A stretch of 64,000 bases of DNA from Thermomucor indicae-seudaticae (GCA_000787465.1 JSYX01000008.1:39159-103158), one strand, 5' to 3'. Shown: positions 8,730 to 28,841, numbered from the stretch's first letter. Notes: generated by a model from the sequence alone, not told the origin. A program made the numbers and translations.

Positions 8730-10983
8730 ATGAACGACTATAGTCAACATGACAGCATAGCATACACATTATCGAAACTATTGGAAGAGCGAGTAGGCAT
8801 TCGTTTAAAGCCTGGATACCTGGAGACCTGGCTGTCGACAGTAGCACGCGGGGATCGCGAGACTTTGTATAATGCAGCTCTAGATCATTGCCTGAATACA
8901 AACATTGCCGAGACGTCTGTCCCTGTGATCCCCAGCGATTTCGGGAAAGAAACACTTTCTACATTTCCAACGGGTCACTTGCGAAATGGACCCGGGATTG
9001 TGCTCCAAATCCAGGATACGATCGATATTAGTCATTCTACCCATTCATTGTTGAACAATATTGCTTCGGTCGCCCCTGTGCGTCAGGTCTATGTTCGTCG
9101 CAACCAAAACGAGGATATTACGTTTCCCCGCGGTATGTTGCGCTGGACGCTGACCGACGGTACACGAACTGTGCGCGCCATCGAATATAAACGATTCCCA
9201 AACCTAGATCTCAAAACACCCTTTGGCTGTAAAGTGAGTTTCTGTGCAGAATTGATATGTAGCAGGCATTAATATAGACAATCCTCTCTCGTTCTCTGGA
9301 GAAAAGTTGTTGATCAAGAGCTGCCAAGTCCGGCAAGGTATATTGTTCCTTGATCCCGTAAACGTCAAGGTACTGGGTGGCAGTGTACTGCAACTGTATG
9401 ATGGAAACATGATTGCTGCCCTGGAGCGACGGTTTCGAATACGGTTACGACTCGAACAACCTGATGTACCAGACGAAAGTGGAGAGTCTGATACGCGACA
9501 AGATCCGATAGACACAGACACAGTTACCGACATGACGCCTGTGGTAGCAGCCCGTACGACTACCGTAACCGCGCAACAGCCTCCAACACCTATACCTGTG
9601 CAATCACCTGCATCCAAACGCACTAATACAATGACATGCTCTATTTCAACAGCACCAAGTATTATACCGAATACTGCAACAGCAACCGCAGCGTCAGGCA
9701 CGCCTCGTACAACGGCATCAAAACAGACGGGTCGACCTACTCAGATCGATTTCAGAGGTTTCGCAGCACAGTTTGCATTCGACCCTAGCACCACCACTAC
9801 TACATCATCATCTACCAAGTTACCATCACTCACTGCGCAACGTCCGAAAAGCGATAGCAGCCGGAGTCAACAACATAACAGACAGCTAAGCTCAACTGAA
9901 CCACGGTCCTCAGCAGGAAAGCGGGACAGCCCCTCTACCCATATTGAAAGAAATGATCTTGCGAAACAAGAACAGAATGAAGCTCCTGGAATTCCAAGTA
10001 GTGCGAATGCCCGAACGAAGCCGGGAATAAATGCTACGGTGGTTAGTGAGGGAAAGGAAGAACTGATCCTAGACTTTACTACGGGACAGCGGAAGCAACC
10101 AGATCCAGGCATTATGGAGGTGGATGATGTCCGTTCAGAACCATTCACAAATGCCCAAGGAACAATGCATCCATTAAATAAGAATAACAGCAGTGCTGGC
10201 AACCGCGATGTTAGCACTGATAGTACACCAAGGCTGGATTTGGCGATCGACAGCCTTCCTGACAGAAACAAATCAAGGCTAGTACCACCTGTTCAGGGAC
10301 AGTCATGTAAAAGGAAAGAAGACTACAAAGAGCACCAATCTGGGAGATTGGACAAAGTACAAAAGACGAAAACAACACGACAAAATGGCGATAAAGATTA
10401 TACAACTGTCAACGACGCGATTAGCATCATTGAAGCAAATAGCGTTGAGCAGCTTGTTGTGAAGGTGAGACTTTAAAGCGGAACGCCTATAAGATATCCA
10501 TCTGAACACCGTATTTCTCTTCTTTTTCATGCAGGCTGTTGGAGTCAAACTCTTACAATTCCGACTATCACCTAGTCTAGGATACCACTTGGCGGCCAGT
10601 CTCAAGGACCCGTACGGAGACCAAGAGCGTAAACTTCATGTAGTATTTAAGCATGAGGTAAGCAAGGAAGACCTTGTAGTAACGAATGTTACTAACAATA
10701 TATCTTGCTCTAGGTCATCAAGGAAATGATTGGCAGAGACCATCGAGAAGTGAATGATAAACGGAATAAACTTGGGTCTACATGGCTTGCGCGTGATGTA
10801 ATGTATTATTCTATGTCTTGCTCAGCAAAGGGATGACTTACATCCGTTAACCAGGTTTTAGAGCCACTGCGCCAAAAATTAACGACACAATGTGCATATT
10901 ATCATTTGGATCTCACATTAATGGAAAAGGACGAAAAGACTGGAAACTTCATGCCTATTGTAACAAAGTATATACCTCATTAA
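8730..10983 (+). CDS. RMI1: RecQ-mediated genome instability protein 1
   Basis: Subunit of the Sgs1/BLM-Top3-Rmi1 dissolvasome, which dissolves double Holliday junctions. Five exons (8730-9233, 9307-10464, 10535-10657, 10714-10797, 10855-10983) give about 665 residues. The helical N terminus carries KPGYLETWLSTVARGD (about residues 28-43). The DUF1767/OB-fold region includes IQDTIDISHS, RGMLRWTLTDGTRTVRAIEY, PFGCK and QGILFLDPVNVKVLGG. A long Ser/Thr/Gln-rich disordered linker (about 220-530) follows. The last about 110 residues are again compact, with LLQFRLSPSLGYHLAASLKD and a terminal HLDLTLMEKDEK segment. Yeast Rmi1 has only the N-terminal part; the long form with a second C-terminal domain resembles animal RMI1. 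The next gene converges with only 10 bp between stops. Confidence 0.85.
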
Positions 10984-10993
10984 TACATACATA

Positions 10994-13900
10994 TCACAAC
11001 TCATCAGCAATATGCTTGGTGTCCTTCTTTTCTTGGGAAATCTCTTCTGCAGGTTGGTTTCGCGCAGCGACCTTTTTGCGAAGGGCATCAATCTCTCGAT
11101 CATATGCTTCCCATTCTGGAACTTGTCGCCTCGCACGATCCAATTTTGGTTCCTTGGTTAAAGGATTATTGCACTTGGTGGGAAACAGTTAGTTAACTAA
11201 ACCGACCGGATGTCTGGAGTGACTTACAAGATCGATTGTTTTCGCCTTTTTAAGGCTTTCGTCACTACACCAGGTCTCGCACCATAGCCATTCTTGCGGC
11301 AAGGAATAAATCGGTACAACATGTTGCATATTGTTTGGCAAGTCCTGATCAAGGTTCGCCAAAGAGTTGGGGTCAGCACTCAGCTGCTGGTATTGAGCAC
11401 GCAGTCGGTCGCCTGCTGCCATTTGTCGGAAACGATTAAGGTCGACCACATATAACGCACTATGTGGGGAACTCTATCAGTACGAAGATACGCGCATTTA
11501 CCCCTTCTTCGTTTGTCATCCTGCCTGATGTGGTAGGGCTTGCCTTGCAAATGCTCCTTCCAGTAACCTTGGTTCCAGAAACGGAATCCATCCATTTCAG
11601 TACGGTCACTGCAGAAAGGTGTGTATCCGTACGGCGCTCCATGAAGATCCATATCAACAAGTTCTTTCAAGTCTGTCCGGACGATCTAAGTGTTGCATTC
11701 ACTGAATTTCTTTCACTGGGTATCCCTTCGGTTATGTTTGTTCGTACCTGATCTGCATCGACAAAGATAACCTTGTCCAAGTCCAAGGGAAACAGGACAT
11801 CCAAAAACAATATCTTGTACCTGTCATTATTGCGTTAAGCGAACACACTCTCTCTTTCTGTCTCTACGTCAGATCATATACCCCCAGATAGTCCTTTGCT
11901 TCTCTTTTTGGGAACGCAGCCACGAGGGCCATTTGTAGGTAACCATCTCATATTCAAACTTGTACTCTTTAGCCAATTCTGGTAGGAAATCCTATATCAC
12001 GATATGGACAGTCATAATCTCAGCCTTATGCCTCTTTTCTGGACATGACACTGACCTTAAAAGAAGGCGACAAGAAGTTCTCGATAAACCAAAACTTGAC
12101 GGAGCTATTAGTGTGTTTCATGACAGATACAATCATGATGGACATGAAGCGCTCATAAAGTTGTCCTGAGGCTACAGAGAAGATATTAATATATGCATGT
12201 CTCGACTGAACAGCTGCTTTCGGCTCTTGTTCTTCCATCTTGCTATGATGAAACAGCCTAATAAAAAATGAAAAATGTCAGGACTAATAAATAATAGATC
12301 AGAATATGATGGCTTATACTTTTTTGTCAACGAGGACCAGAGCGAGTCTTCCTCATGATCAGAAACGGCAGCAGGACTCGGCTCGGCAAGAACGTCTTCG
12401 TTTTCCATACCAGGATTCTTTCTTACTTGAGGAAAAATGGTCAGACCTTCAAAAGACGTCAAAGCCAAAAGATGCTTGTTCTCCTTGTTCTTTTCGGGCT
12501 GGACTTTACTACTGCGTTTTTCCCAGTTGCCATCCGTGCCAATACTCTCAATGTGATACACTTGGCTCGATCGTCCGCTTCGCAAACCAACTTCCCAAAC
12601 TCCAGGTTCCGCTTTAAACTGGAAATAGCCCAGATTCGCCATCACAATCGTATCCATCGCAAAGGATGAAGCATTCGTTGTTGCACTCAGGACAAACTGT
12701 AAGCCGCGTGGCGGTGATTGGGTCGCTGCATCTACACAGTGGCCTTCAATCAGAATGTGTTCCAGTTCATAGACTGCTGAGACAGAGGATGCTTCGGCTC
12801 TCTCCAGCCGGATATTGTCCAGATCCATGTTGGCTTCCTTGACAGTAACGTGCCACGACTTGATCGTGTCCACACCAAGCGTATAGAGCGCACTTTGTGG
12901 CAGTTCATCGAAATAAGCCATAGGTGTCGCAGGTGCCCCCGTTTGTGGATTGAAATGCACTTCATGGTCAAACACATATCTGTAGAATCGTTTGATCGGG
13001 ATCTCTCCAAGCTCTGGAACCGGGTTCAAATATATCTCAATATACACATCCTGCATTTCAGAGAGTGTCTCGAGGATAGGAGCCCATTTCTGAGCAGTCT
13101 CACTGGCTGGATCAAGCAACGCAGCAATCTCAATCCGGGCACGATCGCAGTCGCCTACAGCAATCTTTGTATAGTTACTCTGTAAATCTCGGTACGGACG
13201 CTGACGTGATGCAGGAACGCCGCGGTCGAACACACTCTTTGCCATGCTGGCCTTGTCAGCCTCTAGCACACAGGAAACGTAGCTCAGCATGTCTGCAAGC
13301 GCATAGTAGTAGCTTTCCATATCTGCTCCGGCTTCCGACAACGCTTCTTGAATAGGCAGAATGCGTTTCTCGCTTTCGTATCGGAACAGGTTCTCAAAGT
13401 CATCTCTTGTAAACTCGAATTGGCTTGGAATAGGTCCGACGATCTAGGTTTTCCCCAACATGATCAGTAAACGTAACCCGTCAAGAACGGCTTGGAGGCA
13501 GATGTCCTTACTCGTCCGTTCAGGATAATGCCTGTGAAATCAGATGCCAGTCCCGCCCGTTCCAGGACACGCAGCTGTTCCTCCCAAGCTTTCGCGTCAT
13601 GCTTTGCTGCTTGCTCCACGATAGGTGATCCTGGCGCAAATATCTTGATTTGCTCCGGACCGTCGTCATTATCTGGCGTTTCGCGGACTAGCTGACGATG
13701 CAGCAGAGCCTTGGTAATCAGCGCTTCTATGGAGTCAAAATCTGCGCTTCCGCGGACTAGCTGATGATACAGCAAAGTTGAGAAGCTGTTGTCATCATCC
13801 AAAACCAGACCTTCCCCAGAAGAAGCCGTTGGATTGTGAATTAACGCAAGACGAACATCTTGCGACCTCTGTGCAAAAAGGTTCGCGTAAGTCGCACCAA

Positions 13901-16847
13901 CAACGATAGCCGAAAAAAAGGCCATACCGAAAACGATATAGCTTCTAGCGCCATTTTCAGCGTAGATATCGAGTCCATGTTTCCAATAATCCATATATTG
14001 GCGAGGGGCTCTGAGTTGGATCCATCTAAGGTCAACTCACGCGCCGTGTTAGCATTGGCGGGAAAATGCAAGCTATTAAGCTCTTCTGCACCCACCGCTG
14101 AGGTAATGTATCTCTTCAAAGAACTTCGGATCAATATCCTGCAAAGCGAGCATTCGTAGTGGTTGAGTCTCGGAGACGCTGATAAACGGATTGCGAGAAG
14201 TTGCGACATAGGGTTGCGTCAAAAGAAATTCATACACATCTGCATTCTGACGGAGTTGGCCAAAGTAAAGCTAGAAAGCACACAAAACCATTAGCGAACA
14301 TGTGCAAATATCAACAGCCATACTCTGGCAGCACCTTTCTGGCAATTAACTGTGTTTGCTCGGTTAGAGCCATCATTAGCACGCGAGTCCATGGCTAAAG
14401 TTATTGTAGCAATTGTGAGCAAAAGGTGTTTGCAAATGAAGAGTTCTTGCGCCCTATATATACCTTGTCATCATTGTTATACTCTAGGAGCTTCCCGTTC
14501 AAAAACATCACACCTTCGGATTCCTCGACATTCGCCATACCAACACGCTTTAGAAAGCTGCGTGTTTTGCTCAGATACTCTTGCTTTGCTTGCACAAGCT
14601 CTGCTATAGTCGGATAATTTGACTCTTTCAGACCTTTTAATAGCGTTCCATAAACCTCCTCCACTTGAGAGCAAGAAACGCGCTCCGTATTTGTCTTTCG
14701 CAAAACATCCAAAAGCTACAGAAAAATGTGTAAGTATTGTCCGTTCTCACTTTTGAGATAAAGTTTCTTCACCAATAACTTACTCTGTTCAAGTATTCCA
14801 TGGCTTGTGTTCGTCCTTGTTTCTCGCGGATATATTCAAACGCCAATGCAGAGCAGGTGCCTTAATCGCACATAAAACAAGCAGTTAGTAAAACCCGAAT
14901 TTTGACATACTGTATATATCTGTACCAGGATCTCCATCATCCTGCGTTATCCGGGGTACAAGTCCAAACCGGATCGGCGTGTTATTCTTGACCGAGTCTC
15001 GAACACGGACAGCCACACGTTCCAAAGACGTTGCTGATGCCAAATCTTCAATCATAACAAGGTTATACACATTACGTCGAACGGTCCGCAACTGGCCGGG
15101 ATAAACGGGCTTCATAAGCTTTTGCAAGCGCGAATAAAACATTAGAAATACGCTAGCTTGCTTGCATGGATCATCACGACATTACCTCGAATAAACTGGA
15201 AGGCCAACTTTTGTAGCGCTTATCCTTTCCCAGATCATTCCACCACATCACGATATCAGACCGCACATCGTAAACGTCCTTTATTTCGTCGCCGTATCGG
15301 TTCGAGCCAGCAGCAGCTTTTGCGAGTGTTGGATGAGTCATGACATTGATTGCTTGCCTCCCTGTTAGTCCTTGTCGCTCCAAAAGTCCAACTGTTCGAA
15401 ACTCCCGTCGTAAAGCACGCAGCAATCTAACAATACCGCGCCATTTAGTCCTCGCTTATAACAGTTTAGCGCATACATATCCACGTACGAAAAAGGATCC
15501 ACTTGATCATCATCGATTTCTAACCCGTTCAACCACATCACGTTCAAGCCGGGCGCAGGCATCGACTCTTGGTTGATCAGAATTTCTTCGACCGGTTCGT
15601 GATCAAGTTCAACCTGACTGATACTATGAGCGTATCGAGGAAAATCCTGTGCAATTTGCACCATATCCGAAAGCGGCTGCTTGGAACGTATCAGGAACTG
15701 GGCCGTTTTTAGGCCAAGTTCTGAAAAAGTGAACCCACCGTAAGATTCCCTTGTGCATACCATCAGTTTCGAGGCCTACCTTTGATATCTTTGGCTGCCA
15801 AGGGCTCGATGGTATCCGATTTCACATCACCAAACAAGTGCGATGGACTCATGACCTTTTTGCCAAAACGGACAAGTTTATCTTTGACAGACGAAGACTT
15901 GGAATATAACTCTTCCAAATCCATGAGTTATTACATGTTAAAGAGGAAAGGAAAACGTCTTTACCTTCAGCCTTTCTATCGTCAATCACCAGATAATCTG
16001 TGCTCTTTAAGGCCAATTCCACACCATAACCGGTCAAATAAAAAGGACGGGCCGATGACGCGACGTCTGCTGCTGCTACTGGCTTGTACCGGATAACGTA
16101 CGCTAATCCATGATATGTCCGGGCAGCCTCCATCAGCAGACGATGAAATGCTGTAAAGGCAGGCGAGCTCAGGTTAGGTGTGTAAAGGATAATCGACAAG
16201 CGTCGTTCTCCAGACGGATTCCAGACATGGTCAAACGAAAGCAACTCCCCGTCTTCGTCTTCGTCTCTAACAGCATCGCGATCAACAAGCCTTAGATAGT
16301 TCTTATCCAAGTACTCGCCAAACTCTGCCGGATCGCAAAAGGGGGAATTGCCTCTTACTACAACCCAAGCTTCACATGTAATGAAGGAAGTATTCGTGCT
16401 TGGATAAACCACATGCCGATAATATTGGTGATACGCTGCCACACGTGGCGCACTGACATGGAGCGAAAGTCCAAGTTTCAACAGATCAAGTGCACTTTTT
16501 GAACAAACATGTCCATTCTCCTCGACGCGCTGTAACGCGCTTTCGTAAACCTCCTGCAAGGTCCCCCCTTCGAGTGACACTTGAGCACCTTGTAGATCGC
16601 TGATGAGTGGAAAATACGCCGTCTCATTCTCTAGTGCAACAGTTTCGCTTTCCAGTAAAATAGATTGAGAATCAGCAAAATGAACCGCACCTAGAAAACG
16701 GTCTTACACGATCTCCAAAATCAAATCCAGTGTTCCCCATGGTGCAGTGAGTGCAAGGTCAACAGTTCCTGAGCCATACACAGCAACAAAGTGCTGTACA
16801 AGCGAAACGCAATAGATGACTACCGCGCCGACGCCAAAGCTTCGCAT
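10994..16847 (-). CDS. UGGT: UDP-glucose:glycoprotein glucosyltransferase
   Basis: ER folding sensor that re-glucosylates misfolded N-glycoproteins so that calnexin re-binds them. The N terminus ([20 protein letters not shown]) is a signal peptide, followed by [20 protein letters not shown], the usual family start. Exon 1 is 16708-16847 and intron 1 is 16648-16707. Thioredoxin-like and beta-sandwich segments fill the middle ([18 protein letters not shown] near 15990, WIIGNMDS near 14000, VRLALIHNP near 13830). The C-terminal GT24 domain carries [14 protein letters not shown], the DxD-bearing VIFVDADQ (near 11750), [20 protein letters not shown] and [20 protein letters not shown]. The protein ends HIADEL, an HDEL-like ER-retention signal. 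A dozen or so short introns interrupt it. The estimated length of roughly 1,600 residues fits the family. Confidence 0.93.
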
Positions 16848-17068
16848 CGCTTGCACGACTTAAAAGCTTCAGGGACGTTCGATGAACTGCTTTAAAGTCG
16901 GAGTTCTCTCATCACCAATTCATAACACGAGCTCAAAAGGAAAAGGACATCTTCGACGAAAACGCAACAACTGTATTTACAACATTACTTTTTTGAAGGT
17001 GAAGTATCTATATAGAAACCGATACTCACGCGCTAACCCTATAGTCATACAATGCACAACATATCATT

Positions 17069-21164
<4,096 letters not shown>

Positions 21165-22154
21165 GATCTGCCAATTGAAAACCGAAGCGGCAGAGAAAAG
21201 TTTGCTTTGACAGAGAAAGAATACGATAAAACAGGCTGCGACCTGAGGGAATCTTCCGTGACGTTGTTCTGTAAGCCAATGGAAAATGCTTGAAAGCAAA
21301 AAGCAGTTTGTCACATTGGCAGAGAGTATGCCCACGGTATCACTTGTAAAGGTGCTGCATCCACTCCTTTTTGACGTTTGTTAAAGGTTTTGCATCTCTT
21401 CTGCGAGCGAAGGGTCTGATTTTCATTTGTGCTGAGAACTTTTCGATTATTGCAGACCATAAATCTCCTATAGCGCTTACAAAGGGGTTCACATAGTGTA
21501 TGTACTCTGTAAATCAGTGGCTTGCAGCCTGGCTACAATGACATGTTCGGTCTCCTTGTATTCATAAGCAAAAGAGTACCTATAAGGTCAACACAAAAAT
21601 ACCGAGTCCCTTTAATCGATCGAAACATACAGTGAAAGCAAAGTATACCATGGTTACACTGAACAAATTGCCCAAATAATTGCTGATTGCTTCGATAAGC
21701 ACTTTAGTCAATGCAACATATCACTCATGCATAGTTCGCTACTCAACTCATACCACCCAGTCGGACGCTATAACGCTCAAAGGAGGACATAACACAGAAG
21801 TCCTTCCTTTCTGGTTATATATCCATATTACCGGTACCAGTTTTCTGTCTTGCTGATGACGCTCTATCCAATATTGGGCACACTCTTGACCGGACAGCAT
21901 GCCGGCAAATGGGAACAAGGGCAAGCCTCCTGGATCAAGCTGATTCGACGGCATAGAAGTGCACAGGTTATTGGCACGCTCGACTTGAAGAGAAGATCTG
22001 GACCTTACCTGTAGCTTTCTCAGGCACTTTCCAGCTTTTCAGGCACGGGCAATCAGGCACCTCCCAACCGTCACGACGTTTTTTTTTCCTTTACCTTTTT
22101 TTTGAACAGCCGCAATCGGTCCCTGTGCTTTTCCTCTAGCAACAATAAGTCGAA
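21165..22154. other. divergent intergenic region, DEAD-box / MCM2
   Basis: About 1 kb. A minus-strand open frame (21748-21954, 68 codons) has no recognisable motif. I see no RNA gene or clear promoter motif apart from pyrimidine-rich tracts just before MCM2 (about 22078-22103). Confidence 0.45.
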
Positions 22155-25585
<3,431 letters not shown>

Positions 25586-25597
25586 GACAAGTCGTAC

Positions 25598-25601
<4 letters not shown>

Positions 25602-25637
<36 letters not shown>
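25602..25637. repeat. (AT)18 microsatellite
   Basis: An uninterrupted 36-bp AT dinucleotide run starts 16 bp after the MCM2 stop codon, between two convergent genes. It is self-complementary and likely length-variable. Confidence 0.95.
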
Positions 25638-25642
<5 letters not shown>

Positions 25643-25648
25643 TTTGCT

Positions 25649-25654
25649 AATAAA
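25649..25654 (+). terminator. poly(A) signal of MCM2
   Basis: AATAAA lies 63 bp after the MCM2 stop, just past the AT microsatellite. Confidence 0.5.
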
Positions 25655-25692
25655 GATTTGTAAAACTTGTTGTAGTAGTAGAAGCATATTGC

Positions 25693-26647
25693 TTAAAAGT
25701 TGAAGTTTTCTCCTGGCAAAAGAAGCTTGCATAAAGCATTGAACTTTCTGAGTGCCTGGGTATCTTGGTCCTGGTATAGAAATGTTCAGAATTGGTCTGT
25801 ACAGAGAGAACTGCACAACATACCGATAATGTCGGGGCTGCTATTGGTTGTTCTTGTTCTTGTGCCTCTGTTTCTGCTCGTGTTCGTGCTTGCGCTGCAA
25901 CTTCTCTGTTTCGTCTATGGTTGGTCAATGCTTCTTCCGCCGACCTCAGCTGTTCAGCTTCTCGTTGCACCCTTAATTCGAGTTCTTCCAGTTCCTTTTC
26001 CAGGGCTTCTCGTCGAGCAATCAAGGAAGGGTCGTGTTGTGGTGCTGTTGCTCGAGCCTTTGACCGTTGTAACCTTTTGACAGGTTTCTTTTGCTTCTGT
26101 CCCGACTTGAGACGCTTGATATTGTCTTGCAGTTGTTCAACCTTTAATCAAATCCTTGCGTGTAAGGGCCTATTTCATATCAAAAGACCTTTCTGTCATT
26201 TACTTTTAGTGTTAAATCGTGCTCCTGTTTGGCAAGTTTGGCCAGTCCGGATTCTGCTTCGTGAAATAGTAGGTTAAACTGGCGGTGCATTTTGCCTATA
26301 ATAGCTTCGCGTGCCAGGCGAAAATCCATTTCAGTCACTATTTCATATTTCTATAATAACACACAACTGTTTGGTGACACCGTTATCATTTTATTGTTTG
26401 TCTGGTTCTCTGTTACCCTTTCAAACTTGGTTACTTTATTGACACGGCCAAAATCTTTCATGATGGAGTTGATGGTATTGACAGAAGAAGAAAGCTAACA
26501 ATGACACGGTTAGGGGACAATGGGTGAGGGAACATGTCCATCGGTACTTGCTGCTTGTACGGCCGAATCTAGTTTAGCTGAAGAACCCTGAAGATTCTCG
26601 ATGACATTGAGAGGTCTTTGGTAGCCCTCTTGATCTTGATGCGCCAT
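25693..26647 (-). CDS. SPC19: Spc19-like DASH/Dam1 complex subunit
   Basis: Probable subunit of the DASH (Dam1) ring that couples kinetochores to microtubule ends. The first exon starts MAHQDQEGYQRPLNVIENLQ, with a heptad-like GSSAKLDSAV segment. Later exons read INSIMKDFGRVNKVTKFER and then KYEIVTEMDFRLAREAIIGK followed by FHEAESGLAKLAKQEHDLTL. This matches the Spc19 pattern: F-E-L-V-x-E-x-D-L-x-x-A, then L-x-x-A-E-x-x-L-x-x-L-x-x-x-E. A basic stretch (SGQKQKKPVKRLQRSKARA), a coiled coil (REALEKELEELELRVQREAE) and a short spliced C terminus ending LLLPGENFNF follow. The first splice donor is uncertain. Other coiled-coil families could give a similar look, so the family call is moderate. Confidence 0.55.
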
Positions 26648-26759
26648 CAGAACCGATCAGAAAGAAAAGAAGCGGAAATAAAGTACCTGAATTTTCGTGT
26701 TTTGCTTTATTGACACTAACTTATTATTCACCAGCCGTTTTGTTTCTGTTAATGCTTAG

Positions 26760-27566
26760 TTAAGGCTTATGTTGATCTTCTTCTCCACATTCGATTTCAT
26801 AGACAATGATTTCCTTGAGTTGATCCAGGCAGTTCGGCCAGGGATCAAGTATGTCATAGATAATCATTTCCCACAGGTCATCGGGTAACTCGGAGCGCGG
26901 AGCCAATAGCGTGCGCTTGAAGGTATCATATGGCCTCTTGTATTCGCAATTGTACGATGGAGACTCCAGGCAAGCCTGACAGTTGATAAAGAGTTGAGGG
27001 TAGGATTCGGGCAACTGGGCGAGTCGGTGCGGGTAGTCACGGATACGGGTAATGTCCACATCAGCAAAGTCTTCGTTAGTAGCGTCCAGCTGCTGGTAGT
27101 GATCTGGGTCCACGTAGCCTACTAGGTCACAAAATTGTAGATAGAGACTCGGAAAGTCATTGAGAGCCTGACTGATCTGTTGCATCCATTCCCGATCTGG
27201 CATCTGTTCGCGAGACGCATAAAGGATGTTCTTTTCAAAATTCGGCCACTCACTGCGCAGACGCGCTCGGACGGTGGCAAAGAAGCGATGATTGTAGCGC
27301 ACGAGCTCTCGCATTTCTTCTTGGCGGTCAATCAATGCCACGAGGATCGAGTCTGGAACGGCCTGTGCGTGAATACCGGATGTTGGCGACGCTGACAATG
27401 ACGGAGACAGAATGTCATCGTTTTGCGGTGTCTCCGGTAAATTGGAGAGATCAAAGGTCACGGACGGTTTTCGGGATGACTCTGTCGATGGTCTGACTGT
27501 AGATAACTTGGACTCATCTGCTGGTGGTGTTATAGGCGATGTGATTGCTGGTTGAGTGTTTGTCAT
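26760..27566 (-). CDS. conserved-looking hypothetical protein, 268 aa
   Basis: Single-exon gene that I do not recognise. The first about 80 residues are disordered and Ser/Thr/Pro-rich (two SPxxxSP-like stretches suited to proline-directed kinases). From about residue 78 the protein is compact, acidic and rich in Trp, Tyr and Leu: LVRYNHRFFATVRARL, REWMQQISQALNDFPSLYLQ, FCDLVGYVDPDHYQQLDATN, LFINCQACLESPSYNCEY and a C terminus ending IECGEEDQHKP. There is no signal peptide or membrane segment. Codon use and length argue for a real gene. It is divergent from the IFRD gene, 1.3 kb away. Confidence 0.75.
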   Translation of the reverse strand: MTNTQPAITSPITPPADESKLSTVRPSTESSRKPSVTFDLSNLPETPQNDDILSPSLSASPTSGIHAQAVPDSILVALIDRQEEMRELVRYNHRFFATVRARLRSEWPNFEKNILYASREQMPDREWMQQISQALNDFPSLYLQFCDLVGYVDPDHYQQLDATNEDFADVDITRIRDYPHRLAQLPESYPQLFINCQACLESPSYNCEYKRPYDTFKRTLLAPRSELPDDLWEMIIYDILDPWPNCLDQLKEIIVYEIECGEEDQHKP

Positions 27567-28841
27567 GGCAGAGGAAAGTGTTCAAAGTGAAGAAGAAAAA
27601 CACAGAAAATTCGGGATTTTCCCCGCTTCTTATAGGGTTTGTGATCAGACCACCCCCACTGAACCTTTCCTCCTTTTGGGATCGTTTCGTGTAACATTTT
27701 AAGCTCGCTTCTATTATGGCGCGTTTAAACTTGACTGTACCGATATAGTCGACATGAAAACCCGCTTTAATTAGAGTTCATAGTTGCCGATTTAAACATA
27801 CATTGCCATGTCCACGTATCCGTACGAAAAACATCTTATCAATTTCAGATAAAAATGGAATATGACACCTGCCCCCGAAATTTGCATACCACATTTGGGC
27901 TTCGCGTCGAGGCTAGAAACCTCGTTCTAAATTATTTGCCAATAAGTATACCTCTTTAACTTAACAGAATTTCTATTCGATTATTAGGAGCGTTTCTCAA
28001 ATGCCAGCTACGAAACGGGTGCCAGACAAAGTTATGCGCGGTTAGCTAATCTTAAGGTCATCGATTTTTGTCTTTCCCCCCTTTCATTTAATGGCATGCA
28101 TACTAAGCGGGTCACTTACTCGCACCACATTACTGAGTAGTTAATTCCATTGCCACAAGTTATCAGTATTAAAGTCTTTCTTTTGACGACTCTGTATCAT
28201 TCACGTTCAAAAACCGTTTTAACGGACTCGGCACTTGCACCGCAAAAGCCAAAAGTTGTATACTTCTGCCAGTATGTCATTGCTAAGCCTTTTCCTTGCC
28301 AAAGGGGGTACTACTCCGAAGATTAGAAGGCACCAGAGAACCCTATCATGGGCCACTGTCCATCATTCATTTTCTTGTATGGATGCAAAAAGACAGCTTT
28401 CCGTTGGGATGGTTACTAATGCTTGTTTTTCCGAAAAAGAAAAAATGTATTTGAGTTTGTGAAAATGCGAGTACCAGAGTAAAGACGCTTTGGGATCGGC
28501 TATGTTGCAAACCTTAGTTTTTTGCGACAAAGTTTCGTGATCCCGTTCTTGACACGAGGATTTCCCTGTCATTGATCCAGTAACCTTAATTACATATACA
28601 CTATTGTCGCATCTCGCCGTTGTCGAGTGATGTTGTCTTCTACCAAATATTTCCAGGTCATCTCCAACAGATGATGCTTTGATCAAATACAAGCCATTCA
28701 ACCAAACAACTGGTAGACAAGCATGGCATTGTGATCAAGAGCCAATCAGTTGCAGTTTCATGATTCACGTTTACGTCATGCAAAAGGATATAAGACTTGC
28801 AACACAGCTCCACTTCTCTAAATCCTTTTTGTTTGTGCACC
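27567..28841. other. divergent intergenic region, hypothetical / IFRD
   Basis: About 1.3 kb. Short open frames at 28235-28462 and 28363-28701 have no motif or splice support. No RNA gene was recognised. Confidence 0.5.

Noticed and set aside
25602..25637. AT run considered as a hairpin terminator or RNA gene
   Set aside because: It is a simple microsatellite; nuclear fungal genes do not use such terminators.
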